Assembly (NCBI GenBank): GCA_052035645.1
Contig: JBPOHK010000025.1
Span: forward strand, 1-64,000
DNA: 64,000 nt
Direction: 5' to 3'
From: RPQJ01 sp052035645
Lineage (GTDB): Bacteria > Pseudomonadota > Gammaproteobacteria > Steroidobacterales > Steroidobacteraceae
Shown in pieces: positions 1-8,529 of the stretch (positions are counted from its first letter, which is position 1; every line of letters begins with the position of its first letter). Position numbers and translations under genes: made by a program. Below the pieces are notes generated by a model. The model worked only from the letters and a program-made list of their open reading frames with translations, made no database searches and had not been told where the DNA came from.

Positions 1-146
1 CGGGCGGGGCGGGCCGCCGGGGGCACCTCCGCGTCGGCCGCGGGCGGCGCGGGCAGTTCCGGCCCGGCCTCGAGGGAGTGGCCGCGGCGCACGTACACGT
101 CGACGCCGAGCGCCGCGAGGTACGGGAGGTGGTGCGCCTGCGGCAT
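1..146 (-). CDS. Unidentified protein, N-terminal 48 codons only
   Basis: An ATG at 146 opens a reading frame that runs off the left edge, so only 48 residues are visible. It begins MPQAHHLPYLAALGVDVYVR and then becomes Ala/Pro/Gly-rich and linker-like. It lies 3 bases downstream of the pssA stop, so it is probably co-transcribed with pssA. A start of the type YLxALGIDVW is seen both in some proteobacterial family-4 uracil-DNA glycosylases and in DNA polymerase III psi (HolD) proteins. Either is possible and the visible part cannot decide. Confidence 0.55.
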   Translation of the reverse strand, partial: MPQAHHLPYLAALGVDVYVRRGHSLEAGPELPAPPAADAEVPPAARPA

Positions 147-149
147 GGC

Positions 150-944
150 TCAGCTGCGCCTGGACGGCGGACGCTGGCCCCGGCGCGTGCGGTGCCACAG
201 CCAGAGCGCCGGACCGGACAGGGCGAAGATCCCGAACAGGCCGAACAGCATCTCGGGCGGGCTCGAGCCGACCAGCACGAAGCCGAGCGGGATCAGCACC
301 AGCACCGCGACCGGCACCCGCCGGCTCCAGTCGAAGTCCTTGCCGCTCACGTACGGGAAGCGGCTGACCATCAGCGCGCCGGCCACGAAGGCCACCACGA
401 AGGCCAGGATGAGGGCCCGGAGGCCCTCGCGCTGCAGGTCGTTCAGCATCCACACGAAGCCCGCCAGCAGCGCGGCGCCCGACGGGCTCGGCAGGCCCTC
501 GAAGTAGCGCTTGTCGGTGACGGCCGCGCGCGCGTTGAAGCGGGCGAGCCGGATGCCGGCGCAGGCCGCGTAGAAGAACGTCGCCAGCCAGCCGAAGCGG
601 CCCCAGAGCGGGCCGTATTCCGCGATGCGCGCGACGCCCCACTGGTAGGCGACTACGGCCGGCGCGAGGCCGAACGCGACCATGTCCGAGAGGCTGTCGT
701 ACTCCTTGCCGAACTCCGACTGGGTGTTCGTCCAGCGCGCGATGCGCCCGTCGAGCCCGTCGCAGACCATGGCGATGAAGATCGCGATGCCTGCGCGGTC
801 GAAGTTGCCGTCGGTCGCGGCCACGATGGCGTAGAAGCCGGAGAACATCACCGCCGTGGTGAAGATGTTCGGCAGCAGGTAGATGCCGCGTCGGCGCGGA
901 CGCGGCGGCTCGGCGTCCGGCGTGGTCGAGGGATCGGTGGTCAT
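150..944 (-). CDS. pssA: CDP-diacylglycerol--serine O-phosphatidyltransferase
   Basis: A membrane enzyme that makes phosphatidylserine from CDP-diacylglycerol and serine, the precursor of phosphatidylethanolamine. The CDP-alcohol phosphotransferase signature DG-x2-AR-x8-G-x3-D-x3-D is complete, in the stretch DGLDGRIARW through YDSLSD. About seven hydrophobic segments follow. The protein is 264 residues, in the range of the PssA type II family (about 240-290). I chose the ATG at 944 because the product then starts MTTDPSTTPD, a short polar tail before a PRRRGIYLLPN segment typical of the family. An in-frame upstream start at 1001 would add 19 atypical residues. The gene is divergent from proS. 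Confidence 0.93.
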   Translation of the reverse strand: MTTDPSTTPDAEPPRPRRRGIYLLPNIFTTAVMFSGFYAIVAATDGNFDRAGIAIFIAMVCDGLDGRIARWTNTQSEFGKEYDSLSDMVAFGLAPAVVAYQWGVARIAEYGPLWGRFGWLATFFYAACAGIRLARFNARAAVTDKRYFEGLPSPSGAALLAGFVWMLNDLQREGLRALILAFVVAFVAGALMVSRFPYVSGKDFDWSRRVPVAVLVLIPLGFVLVGSSPPEMLFGLFGIFALSGPALWLWHRTRRGQRPPSRRS

Positions 945-1083
945 GGAAACCCGTGGCGCGGTCTGGTGGAGGCCATGATAGGTACGGCCAGCCGCGCGCA
1001 CAACGGACGGCCCGTCGCTCCCGGGGTCCCGCGCCCCTTCCTGCTAACATAGCCGGCCGGTTTTCCCTCGTCTTGGACGCGAA

Positions 1084-2805
1084 ATGCGACTTTCCAGCTA
1101 TCCCGTGAATACCCTGCGCGACGTCCCGGCGGATGCCGAGGTCGTCAGCCACCAGCTCATGCTGCGCGCCAGCCTGATCCGCCGGCTCGCCGGCGGGCTG
1201 TACACCTGGCTGCCCATGGGCCTCAGGGTCCTGCGCAAGGTCGAGCGCATCATCCGCGAGGAGATGGACCGGGCCGGGGCGCTCGAGCTGCTGATGCCGA
1301 CGATCCAGCCGGCCGAGCTGTGGCAGGAGTCGGGCCGCTGGGAGCAGTACGGTCCGGAGCTGCTGCGGGTGAAGGACCGGCACGAGCGGCCGTTCGTGTA
1401 CGGCCCGACGCACGAAGAGGTCATCACCGACATCGCCCGGCGCGAGCTGAAGAGCTACCGCCAGCTGCCGGTCAACTTCTACCAGATCCAGACCAAGTTC
1501 CGCGACGAGATCCGGCCCCGCTTCGGGGTGATGCGCGCGCGCGAATTCACGATGAAGGACGCCTACTCCTTCCACCTGGACGAGGCCTCCCTCGAGGCGG
1601 GCTACCAGGCGATGTACCGCGCCTACACCCGCATCTTCGAACGCCTGCAGCTGCGCTTCCGCGCGGTACGGGCCGACACGGGCAGCATCGGCGGCAACGC
1701 CTCGCAGGAGTTCCACGTGCTCGCGGACTCGGGCGAGGACGCCATCGCCTTCTCGGACGCCGACGACTACGCGGCCAATGTCGAGCTGGCCGAGGCGGTC
1801 GCGCCGGCGGAGCCGCGGCCGGCGGCCGCCGGGACGCTGCAGAAAGTCGCGACCCCGGGCGCGAAGACCATCGCCGACCTCGCGGCCTTCCTGACGATCC
1901 CCGCCTCGCGCACGCTGAAGGCGCTGTTCGTGGAGTCGACCACGGGCGGCGTGGTGGCCCTGCTGGTGCGCGGCGACCACGAACTGAACGCCATCAAGGC
2001 GCAGAAGCTGCCCGGCGTGCACTCGCCCATCCGCATGGCGACGGCGGAGCAGGTGCGCGCCGCGACCGGCTGCGAGCCGGGCTACCTCGGCCCGGTCGGG
2101 CTGCCCGACGGCATCCGGGTGTACGCCGACCGAGCCGCGGCGCAGATGGCGGACTTCGTCTGCGGCGCCAACGAGAAGGACATGCACCTCACGGGCGTCA
2201 ACTGGGGCCGCGACCTGCCGGAGCCGGAGGTCGTCGACATCCGCAACGTCGTCGCCGGCGACCCGAGCCCGAGCGGGCGCGGCACCCTCGGCATCGCGCG
2301 AGGCATCGAGGTCGGTCACATTTTCCAGCTCGGCCGCAAGTACAGCGAGGCGATGAACGCCACGGTGCTCGACGAATCCGGCCAGTCCGTGGTCATGTTC
2401 ATGGGCTGCTATGGCATCGGTGTGACGCGCGTCGTGGCGGCGGCGATCGAACAGAATCACGATGAGCGCGGGATCATCTGGCCCGAGCCGATCGCCCCGT
2501 TCCACGTGTCGCTGATACCGATCAACCTGCAGAAGTCCGAGCGCGTCCGCGCCACCGCCGAGCGGCTCTACGCCGAGCTGCAGGCGGCGGGCTACGACGT
2601 GCTGCTCGACGACCGCGACGCGCGCCCGGGCGTGAAGTTCGCGGACGACGAGCTGGTCGGCATCCCGCACCGCATCGTCGTCGGCGACAAGGGCCTCGAG
2701 CGCGGCGTGGTCGAGTACAAGCGCCGTCGCGACGGCGACGCGGCCGAAGTGCCGGTCGACGCCGTGGTGGCGCACCTCGCGGCCCGGAGCGGCCCGCGCG
2801 CCTGA
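1084..2805 (+). CDS. proS: Prolyl-tRNA synthetase, bacterial type with editing insert
   Basis: A cytoplasmic class II aminoacyl-tRNA synthetase that charges tRNA-Pro. Its 573 residues fit the bacterial ProS length. The class II core is recognisable in YGPTHEEVITDIARRE and FRDEIRPRFGVMRAREF (motif 2) and in the C-terminal ATP-site motif near GCYGIGVTR. Residues of about 225-385 form the inserted YbaK-like domain that hydrolyses mischarged Ala-tRNA-Pro. The C-terminal anticodon-binding domain includes LLDDRDARPGVKF. The ATG at 1084 follows directly on a short spacer from the divergent pssA. A transglycosylase gene follows after 7 bases and is probably co-transcribed. Confidence 0.97.
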   Translation: MRLSSYPVNTLRDVPADAEVVSHQLMLRASLIRRLAGGLYTWLPMGLRVLRKVERIIREEMDRAGALELLMPTIQPAELWQESGRWEQYGPELLRVKDRHERPFVYGPTHEEVITDIARRELKSYRQLPVNFYQIQTKFRDEIRPRFGVMRAREFTMKDAYSFHLDEASLEAGYQAMYRAYTRIFERLQLRFRAVRADTGSIGGNASQEFHVLADSGEDAIAFSDADDYAANVELAEAVAPAEPRPAAAGTLQKVATPGAKTIADLAAFLTIPASRTLKALFVESTTGGVVALLVRGDHELNAIKAQKLPGVHSPIRMATAEQVRAATGCEPGYLGPVGLPDGIRVYADRAAAQMADFVCGANEKDMHLTGVNWGRDLPEPEVVDIRNVVAGDPSPSGRGTLGIARGIEVGHIFQLGRKYSEAMNATVLDESGQSVVMFMGCYGIGVTRVVAAAIEQNHDERGIIWPEPIAPFHVSLIPINLQKSERVRATAERLYAELQAAGYDVLLDDRDARPGVKFADDELVGIPHRIVVGDKGLERGVVEYKRRRDGDAAEVPVDAVVAHLAARSGPRA

Positions 2806-2812
2806 GTCCAGC

Positions 2813-3388
2813 ATGCGCCGTCCGCTCGCCGCACTCGCCGTCGTCGTGCTCGCCGCCCTGCCGGCGGCCGGCGCCCGGGCCGACCGGCAGATGGACCCGG
2901 AGCTGCGCGGCGTCGTCGCCGCGGCGATCAGCCCGGCGCAGTGCTTCGAGGACAAGTACGAACGCGCCGTCTGGTTCGCCGCGATGGGCCCGCGCCTCGC
3001 CCGCTACGTCAAGGACGAGAAGGAGCGCGAGCAGATCCTGCACAACGTCCACTGCGAAGCCAAGCGCGTCGACCTGCCGCCCGAGCTGGTGCTGGCGGTG
3101 ATGGACGTCGAGAGCCGCTTCGACCGCTTCGCCGTGTCCTCGGCCGGCGCCGTCGGCCTGATGCAGGTCATGCCGTTCTGGCCGGGCGAACTCGGCATGA
3201 CCAACGACCAGCTGGTGCGCATCCCGGACAACGTGCGCATGGGCACCACGATCCTCGGCTACTACCTGCGCAAGGAGCGAGGCAACTACCAGCGCGCCCT
3301 GCAGCGCTACAACGGCAGCCTCGGCCGGCCCAACTATTCGGATCTGGTGCTGGACCGCCTCGTCTCGCGCTGGCGCTACGACCACTAG
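2813..3388 (+). CDS. Lytic transglycosylase, SLT domain
   Basis: An exported murein-cleaving enzyme of 191 residues. A signal peptide is evident (MRRPLAALAVVVLAALPAAGARA). Residues 85-185 form an SLT/goose-lysozyme-like domain. The catalytic glutamate is E100 in AVMDVESRFD, followed by the family motif AGAVGLMQVMP and, later, RYNGSLG. The protein is short compared with Slt70 and carries no extra cell-wall-binding domain, so it is probably a small periplasmic MltE/EmtA-like or Slt-type enzyme. It lies 7 bases after proS, an association seen in other gammaproteobacteria. Confidence 0.88.
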   Translation: MRRPLAALAVVVLAALPAAGARADRQMDPELRGVVAAAISPAQCFEDKYERAVWFAAMGPRLARYVKDEKEREQILHNVHCEAKRVDLPPELVLAVMDVESRFDRFAVSSAGAVGLMQVMPFWPGELGMTNDQLVRIPDNVRMGTTILGYYLRKERGNYQRALQRYNGSLGRPNYSDLVLDRLVSRWRYDH

Positions 3389-3401
3389 CGCGGCGCGCGG
3401 C

Positions 3402-3689
3402 TCAGCGTTTCAGGAATTCCGTCGGCGGCGGCTGCAGCGCCTCGAGCGCGACGCCCGCGGACTCGACGCGGCTCACCTGCGCGCTCGGCGGACCCTGCCA
3501 CAGCCACTCGCAGAGCGCCTGCACCGCCGCGTCCGGCCCGACCGCGAGCACCTCGACCCGCCCGTCCGGCAGGTTGCGCGCGTAGCCCGTGAGCCCGAGG
3601 TCCAGCGCGCGCTGGCGCGTCGAGGCACGGAAGAACACGCCCTGCACGCGGCCGGAGACGTGGCACAGCCGGGCGACGCGTTCGCTCAT
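3402..3689 (-). CDS. acyP: Acylphosphatase
   Basis: A small cytoplasmic enzyme of 95 residues that hydrolyses carboxyl-phosphate bonds such as acetyl phosphate and carbamoyl phosphate. The phosphate loop and catalytic arginine are in VSGRVQGVFFR, and the catalytic asparagine is in GYARNLPDGRVEV; both are intact. The ATG at 3689 gives the normal family length; a TTG two codons upstream is less likely. The gene faces the transglycosylase gene with a 13-base gap between the stops, and is followed on the same strand by a lipoprotein gene ending at 4024. Confidence 0.93.
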   Translation of the reverse strand: MSERVARLCHVSGRVQGVFFRASTRQRALDLGLTGYARNLPDGRVEVLAVGPDAAVQALCEWLWQGPPSAQVSRVESAGVALEALQPPPTEFLKR

Positions 3690-3712
3690 CGGCAATACCC
3701 GGCCGTCTCGCG

Positions 3713-4024
3713 TCAGGGCCGCGGCTTGCCGGCGGCCGCCTCGGCCTGCCGCCGCGCCTCGATCGCCTTCTCGCGGGCGATCTGCGCCTCGTCGCGGGCG
3801 ACGCGGTACTCCTGCGCGTGCAGGTTGCTGCGGGCGGTCTTGAGGTGCGCCTGCGCCTCGGCATACAGGTCGGGCGCCAGTTGCGCGGCACCGGCCTTCT
3901 GCGCCGCACGGACCGCCTGGTTGGCGTCGTACATCTCCTGCACCGGCGCGCCCGCGCAGGCGGCCACCGCCGCCGCGAACAGCAGCAGGCAGATCGGCCG
4001 GAGCGATGACAGGCGACGTGGCAC
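3713..4024 (-). CDS. DUF4398-like small lipoprotein
   Basis: A predicted outer- or inner-membrane lipoprotein of about 103 residues with no known function. No ATG is available. The GTG at 4024 gives a short basic start, a hydrophobic segment (ICLLLFAAAVAAC) and a lipobox-like Cys at the end of VAAC. The mature part is an Ala/Glu/Arg-rich helix (DANQAVRAAQKAGA, AEAQAHLKTAR, ARDEAQIAREKAIEARRQ), the pattern of DUF4398 proteins that often sit next to OmpA-like genes. No OmpA partner is present here. The divergent neighbour is wrbA. Confidence 0.72.
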   Translation of the reverse strand: MPRRLSSLRPICLLLFAAAVAACAGAPVQEMYDANQAVRAAQKAGAAQLAPDLYAEAQAHLKTARSNLHAQEYRVARDEAQIAREKAIEARRQAEAAAGKPRP

Positions 4025-4153
4025 GGGCGTTGATTCCGGGGCGCGGACCCGTCCGACCGTAACAACTGCACCCTGTACCGTCAAGGCTCGCGGCCCTAGA
4101 ATCCGCCCGCCCGACGCGGACTTACGCGCGTCGCAGTGACCCGGAATGGTGCA

Positions 4154-4759
4154 ATGAGCGAAGTACTGGTGCTCTATTACTCGCGCCACGGCGCGACCGC
4201 GGAACTCGCCCGGCAGGTGGTTCGCGGCGTGGAATCCGTGCCGGGCGTGACCGCACGCCTGCGCACGGTGCCGGCCGTCTCGCCGGTGACGGAGGCCACG
4301 GAGCCGTCGGTGCCGCCGGACGGCGCGCCGTACGCGAGCCACGACGAACTGCGCGACTGCGACGGGCTGGTGCTCGGCAGCCCGACGCGCTTCGGCGCCA
4401 TGGCCGCGCCGCTCAAGTACTTCCTGGACGGCACGAGCTCGCTGTGGCTCAACGGCGCGCTCGACCGTAAACCCGCGGCGGTGTTCACCTCGACCTCCAC
4501 CCAGCACGGCGGGCAGGAGTCGACGCTCATCAGCATGATGCTGCCGCTGCTGCACCACGGCATGTACATCGTCGGCCTGCCGTTCACCGCCCCGGCCCTG
4601 TCGCGCACGACCTCCGGCGGCTCGCCGTACGGCGCGAGCCACGTGGCCGGCACGCACGGCGGGCCGGTCCGGCTCAGCGACGACGAGAAGGAACTCGCCC
4701 GCCTGCTCGGCCGGCGCGTGGCCGAACTGGCGCTCGCGGCGCGGGCCGTGCGCGCGTGA
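4154..4759 (+). CDS. wrbA: NAD(P)H:quinone oxidoreductase, WrbA type
   Basis: A flavodoxin-like FMN enzyme that reduces quinones by two electrons, protecting against redox cycling. The protein has 201 residues, normal for WrbA. The FMN phosphate loop is LVLYYSRHGATAELA near the N-terminus. GSPTRFGAMAAPLKYFLD and the STSTQHGGQESTL segment are the family-specific flavin and tetramer motifs. The ATG at 4154 directly precedes SEVLVLYY. A TAGAAT sequence at 4097-4102 is a plausible -10 box. The downstream DUF2069 gene overlaps the stop codon (GTGA), as in many gammaproteobacteria. Confidence 0.95.
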   Translation: MSEVLVLYYSRHGATAELARQVVRGVESVPGVTARLRTVPAVSPVTEATEPSVPPDGAPYASHDELRDCDGLVLGSPTRFGAMAAPLKYFLDGTSSLWLNGALDRKPAAVFTSTSTQHGGQESTLISMMLPLLHHGMYIVGLPFTAPALSRTTSGGSPYGASHVAGTHGGPVRLSDDEKELARLLGRRVAELALAARAVRA

Positions 4760-5139
4760 GCCCCGACGGCTTCGATCCGGGCCGCGGCGCGGCGCTGGCC
4801 CGCCAGGCGACGCTCTGGTCGATCGCGCTGCTCGCGGCCTGCGTCGCCTTCGCCACCGTGCGCACGGCCGGCTGGGCCAAGGGACTCGGCCTCGCCGCGG
4901 CCCTGCTCTGGCCGTTGCTGCTGCCGCTGCCGGGACTGCTGCGCCGGCGGCGGCGCACGTTCGCGTGGGCCACGCTGTGCGTGACCCCGTATTTCATCTA
5001 CGGCACGACGGAGGCCGTGGCGAACCCGGCGGTGCGCGCGCTCGCCGCCGCCATCCTGGTGGCGAGCCTCGCGCTGTTCGTTGCGCTCGTCGCCTACCTG
5101 CGACTGACGCGTCCCGGCCGCCGGCCTCAGCCGTCCTGA
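4756..5139 (+). CDS. DUF2069 integral membrane protein
   Basis: A 127-residue inner-membrane protein with about four hydrophobic segments separated by a basic loop (LLRRRRRTFAW). The conserved family segment TPYFIYGTTEAVANPAVR is present. It starts with GTG at 4756, overlapping the wrbA stop by four bases, so the two are translationally coupled. The function of DUF2069 is unknown, but the wrbA-DUF2069 pair is recurrent. Its 3' end overlaps the convergent hda stop by 13 bases. Confidence 0.85.
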   Translation: MSPDGFDPGRGAALARQATLWSIALLAACVAFATVRTAGWAKGLGLAAALLWPLLLPLPGLLRRRRRTFAWATLCVTPYFIYGTTEAVANPAVRALAAAILVASLALFVALVAYLRLTRPGRRPQPS

Positions 5140-5828
5140 GCGAGCCGGGCCTCCAGGGCCTCGCGCAGGAACGGGATCGTCAGGCGCCGCTGCGCGGCGA
5201 GCGAGGCCTCGTCCAGCCGGTCGAGCACCCCGAACAGCACCTGCGGTTCCCGCGGCAGGCGGTGCACGAGGTACAGCGCCGCCTCGTGCGACAGGTCGAG
5301 GCCGCGGCGGGCCGCCCGCCGCTGCAGCGCCTCGACCTGCCCGGCTTCGTCGAGTTCGTGCAACTGGTGCACGGCGCCGGCGCGCAGCCGCGAGCCGAGG
5401 TCCGCGAGGGCGAAGGCGAGCGCGGCCGGCGGCGAGGTCGTCGCGCACAGCAGCCGTCCGCGGCCGTCCTGCAGCAGCGTGTGCAGGCGGAACAATGCGG
5501 CGTTCCAGTCGGCGTCCGCCGCCGCCGCGTCGAGATTGTCGAGGCAGACGAGGTCGAAGGCCTCGCAGCCTTCGAGCAGGTCCGGCGCCGCGGCCGCGGC
5601 GAGGTCGAGGTAGGTCGTCGCGTCGCCCCGCGCGGAGGTGTCCGCGCAGGCGGCCTGCAGCAGGTGGGTCTTGCCGCTGCCGGGTCGCCCCCAGAGCCAG
5701 GTCGTGCGCGGCAGGCGCGACCAGCCGCCCGACAGCAGGGCGAAGGCCTCCTCGTTGCCCGCGGGCACGAAGTTGGCGAGGCGCGCCGCATCGCGCAACG
5801 GCATGCGCAGGGGCAACTGGCGCATCAT
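5127..5828 (-). CDS. hda: DnaA regulatory inactivator Hda
   Basis: An AAA+ protein that, bound to the DNA-loaded sliding clamp, stimulates ATP hydrolysis by DnaA and so prevents re-initiation. The protein has 233 residues and is DnaA-domain-III-like. The N-terminal clamp-binding motif is visible (RQLPLRM). The Walker A is GRPGSGKTHLL (residues 47-57) and the Walker B region is FDLVCLDNLD. ATGs at 5828 and 5825 are equivalent. A pgsA-like gene ends 4 bases upstream, and hda is the last gene of the leftward DUF2066-pgsA-hda operon, an order known from other gammaproteobacteria. Confidence 0.93.
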   Translation of the reverse strand: MMRQLPLRMPLRDAARLANFVPAGNEEAFALLSGGWSRLPRTTWLWGRPGSGKTHLLQAACADTSARGDATTYLDLAAAAAPDLLEGCEAFDLVCLDNLDAAAADADWNAALFRLHTLLQDGRGRLLCATTSPPAALAFALADLGSRLRAGAVHQLHELDEAGQVEALQRRAARRGLDLSHEAALYLVHRLPREPQVLFGVLDRLDEASLAAQRRLTIPFLREALEARLAQDG

Positions 5829-5832
5829 GGCG

Positions 5833-6408
5833 TCAGCCGCGGGCCGCCGCGGACTGGCGGGCGCGCACGACCCCGGCCGCGCGGCGCGTGTAGATGAGCA
5901 CGTAGTCGATGCCGCTCACCCACGTCGAGACGAACGCGAGCGCGCCGAGCAGGGTCAGCACGGAGGCCGGCGGCAGGCCGTACGCGACGTGCGCGAGCAC
6001 CGAGAGCGCGTACAGCACCTGGCAGAACGTGTTGATCTTGCTCGGGACGGTCGGGCGCCCGTGCATGCGGCCGAACAGCGCGCGGTAGGTCACGGCGCCG
6101 CCCGCGATCACGAGGTCGCGGCCCAGCACGGTGAGCGTCAGCCACCACGGCACCAGCCCGACCCAGCTCAGGCACAGGTAGACCGTCACCAGCAGCACCT
6201 TGTCGGCGAGCGGGTCGAGGTAGCGGCCGAGTTCGCTGGTCCAGCGGAACGTCTTGGCGAGGAAGCCGTCGAGACCGTCGGTGAAGGCCGCGACGAAGAA
6301 CAGCGCGAGCACGAACGGGAAGTCGCCGCGCAGGATGCCGAGGGCGACCGGGTAGACGAGCAGCAGGCGCAGCAGGCAGAGCAGGTTCGGCAGGAAGCTC
6401 AGGTTCAT
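5833..6408 (-). CDS. CDP-alcohol phosphatidyltransferase, PgsA-like
   Basis: An inner-membrane phospholipid synthase of 191 residues. It is probably a phosphatidylglycerophosphate synthase (CDP-diacylglycerol plus glycerol-3-phosphate) or a eukaryotic-type cardiolipin synthase. The signature DG-x2-A-K-x8-G-x3-D-x3-D is present (DGLDGFLAKTFR, GRYLDPLADK). The usual Arg of AR is Lys, which is common in this subfamily. About five membrane segments. The ATG at 6408 overlaps the upstream DUF2066 stop (ATGA). Substrate specificity cannot be settled from sequence; pgsA is the usual annotation at this locus. Confidence 0.82.
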   Translation of the reverse strand: MNLSFLPNLLCLLRLLLVYPVALGILRGDFPFVLALFFVAAFTDGLDGFLAKTFRWTSELGRYLDPLADKVLLVTVYLCLSWVGLVPWWLTLTVLGRDLVIAGGAVTYRALFGRMHGRPTVPSKINTFCQVLYALSVLAHVAYGLPPASVLTLLGALAFVSTWVSGIDYVLIYTRRAAGVVRARQSAAARG

Positions 6409-7373
6409 GGCTGCCAGGTGAAATCGGTGCCGGCGCCGCCGGCCGCGGCCTCGGGCGCCGGTCCGGCCCGCAGGCGCGCATCGAGCGCGGCAACGCGGGC
6501 CAGCAGGTCCAGGTCGCCGCGCAGCGTCAGCCCGAGCCGCACGGTGTCGCCGGCGACTTCGTCGACCTGCACGCCGCGCACGAGGCTGAGTGTCTGGAGG
6601 TATTCGAGCAGGGCGGCATAGGCGCCGAGGTCCGCGACCCCGCCGACGCGCACGGTGACCGCATTGGTCGTGCGGGTCGACGGCGGCGCATAGCGGGCCG
6701 CCAGTGCGTCGGCCGCGAGGTCTGCGCCGGCCGCGGCCGGCCCACGGCCCTGGTTGCGCGCGTCGAGGTGCGCGAACGACCAGTCCAGCCCGGCGGCCGC
6801 GCCCGCGCCGAGCAGCACGGCCTGTGCGGCCGGCCCCGGCGCCGCGAGCTTCGCCCGGGCGGCCGGCAGGTCGACCGGCTGGTGCGGCCAGGCGATCGGC
6901 AGGCCGCGCGCCTGGGCCGCGCGCTCCAGCGCGTCCCGCTCGGGCGGTCGCTCGGACGCCAGCACGGCGCGTTCGCCGCCGGCCACCGAGGGCACGAACA
7001 GCAGCACGAGGGTCGCCGGGCGCTCGGCGGGCCACAGCGGCAGCCCGGCCTGCTGCAGCAGTTGCTCCACGGCCCGCCCGTCGAAGCCGACCTTGAGCAG
7101 CCGGTCCGACGTCGTCGAGTATTGCTGGACGTAGCGGGCCGGACTGGCGGCCGCGGCGACGATCGCGGCATTGGAGCCTGCGTCGCGACGCCCAGACGCG
7201 CGCACCGCGGCCGCGCGCAGGGCCTCGCCGAAGCCGGCCGTGCGGTCGGCCTCCGAGGCGCCCTTCAACGGCACGCTCGCCTGGTACAGGCTGACATCCG
7301 CACCGGCGTACCCGGGCAACAGGCAGGCCCAGGCCAGGACGGCGCAGGCGGCGGACCGGAGCGACTTCGGCAT
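6405..7373 (-). CDS. DUF2066 exported protein
   Basis: A secreted or periplasmic protein of unknown function, about 322 residues. A signal peptide is clear if translation starts at the ATG at 7373 (MPKSLRSAACAVLAWACLLP, then a cleavage region near YAGADV). An ATG at 7400 would add nine residues in front. The family features are YVQQYSTTSDRLLKVGFDG and a C-terminal VRVGGVADLGAYAALLEYL segment. DUF2066 sits upstream of pgsA/hda and divergent from purM in many gammaproteobacteria, as here. No catalytic motif is recognisable. Confidence 0.82.
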   Translation of the reverse strand: MPKSLRSAACAVLAWACLLPGYAGADVSLYQASVPLKGASEADRTAGFGEALRAAAVRASGRRDAGSNAAIVAAAASPARYVQQYSTTSDRLLKVGFDGRAVEQLLQQAGLPLWPAERPATLVLLFVPSVAGGERAVLASERPPERDALERAAQARGLPIAWPHQPVDLPAARAKLAAPGPAAQAVLLGAGAAAGLDWSFAHLDARNQGRGPAAAGADLAADALAARYAPPSTRTTNAVTVRVGGVADLGAYAALLEYLQTLSLVRGVQVDEVAGDTVRLGLTLRGDLDLLARVAALDARLRAGPAPEAAAGGAGTDFTWQP

Positions 7374-7434
7374 CCTGGCGGTTGACGGGAAATTCTTCAT
7401 GATTCAGGCAGTTCGGCGCCGGCAGGCGAGCGTG

Positions 7435-7440
7435 TAAAAT
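7435..7440 (+). promoter_or_regulatory. Candidate -10 box of the purM promoter
   Basis: TAAAAT lies 52 bases upstream of the purM ATG in an otherwise GC-rich intergenic gap. No convincing -35 hexamer is seen 16-18 bases upstream. I did not find a PurR-type operator. Confidence 0.35.
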
Positions 7441-7491
7441 ACCACAGCCTCGCGCAAGACCCCGGGGCGAACCACCGCACGGGAGCAGCCG

Positions 7492-8529
7492 ATGGCCGAG
7501 TCCAAGCCGACCACTACCTATCGCGACGCCGGCGTCGACATCGAGGCCGGCGACGCGCTGGTCGAGCGGATCAAGCCGGCGGTCAAGCGCTCGATGCGCC
7601 GCGAGGTCCTCGGCGGCATCGGCGGCTTCGGAGCGCTGGTCGAGGTCCCGCTCGATCGCTACCGGCGGCCGGTCATGGTCTCCGGCACCGATGGCGTCGG
7701 CACCAAGCTGCGCCTCGCGATCGAGACCGGCCGGCACGACACGATCGGCATCGACCTCGTCGCCATGTGCGTCAACGACGTCGTGGTGCAGGGCGCCGAG
7801 CCGCTGTTCTTCCTCGACTACTACGCCACCGGCAAGCTCGACGTCGGCACGGCCGAGCGCGTGATCAAGGGCATCGTCGAGGGCTGCCTGCAGGCGGGCT
7901 GCGCGCTCGTGGGCGGCGAGACGGCCGAGATGCCAGGCATGTACGAGGGCGACGACTACGATCTCGCGGGCTTCTGCGTCGGGCTGGTCGAGAAGGACGC
8001 GATCATCGACGGCACGCGCACCCGCGCCGGCGACGCGATCCTCGGCCTCGCCTCCTCCGGACCGCACTCCAACGGCTACTCGCTCATCCGCCGCCTGCTG
8101 GCGATGAGCCACGCCGGCCCCGGGACGCAGCTCGACGGCCGCCCGCTGTACGACGCGTTGCTCGCGCCGACCCGCATCTACGTGAAATCGATCCTCGCGC
8201 TGCTGGCGCAGGTGCCCGTGCACGGCATCGCGCACATCACCGGCGGCGGACCGACCGGCAACATCCCGCGCGTGCTGCCCGCGGGCCTCGAGGCCCACAT
8301 CGACGCGCGCCGCTGGCCGCGCCCGGCGGTGTTCGACTGGCTGCAGCGCGCGGGCAACGTGTCGCGCGACGAGATGTACCGCACGTTCAACTGCGGGCTC
8401 GGCATGACGGTCTGCGTGCCGGCCGAGCGGGCCGACGAGGCCGTGCGCATCCTGCGGGGCTGCGGCGAAACCGTGGACGTGATCGGCGAGGTGCGGAGCG
8501 GCGACCGAGAAGTCGTCATCCACGAATGA
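7492..8529 (+). CDS. purM: Phosphoribosylformylglycinamidine cyclo-ligase (AIR synthetase)
   Basis: Fifth step of purine biosynthesis: ATP-dependent ring closure of FGAM to aminoimidazole ribotide in the cytoplasm. The protein has 345 residues, the standard length. Family motifs are visible: TYRDAGVDIEAGD at the N-terminus, GTDGVGTKLRLA, the GGETAEMPGMY loop and ITGGGPTGNIPRVLP. The ATG at 7492 has a purine-rich upstream region (gggagcag). It overlaps purN by ATGA, the classic purMN arrangement. Confidence 0.98.
   Translation: MAESKPTTTYRDAGVDIEAGDALVERIKPAVKRSMRREVLGGIGGFGALVEVPLDRYRRPVMVSGTDGVGTKLRLAIETGRHDTIGIDLVAMCVNDVVVQGAEPLFFLDYYATGKLDVGTAERVIKGIVEGCLQAGCALVGGETAEMPGMYEGDDYDLAGFCVGLVEKDAIIDGTRTRAGDAILGLASSGPHSNGYSLIRRLLAMSHAGPGTQLDGRPLYDALLAPTRIYVKSILALLAQVPVHGIAHITGGGPTGNIPRVLPAGLEAHIDARRWPRPAVFDWLQRAGNVSRDEMYRTFNCGLGMTVCVPAERADEAVRILRGCGETVDVIGEVRSGDREVVIHE

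Noticed and set aside
7401..7491. A possible purine riboswitch or PurR box before purM
   Set aside because: I found neither a conserved aptamer nor a PurR palindrome in these 91 bases, only a possible -10.
5833..8523. A 2.7-kb minus-strand open frame across purM and the DUF2066 gene
   Set aside because: Only the last 191 codons encode the pgsA-like protein; the part antisense to purM has no motifs.
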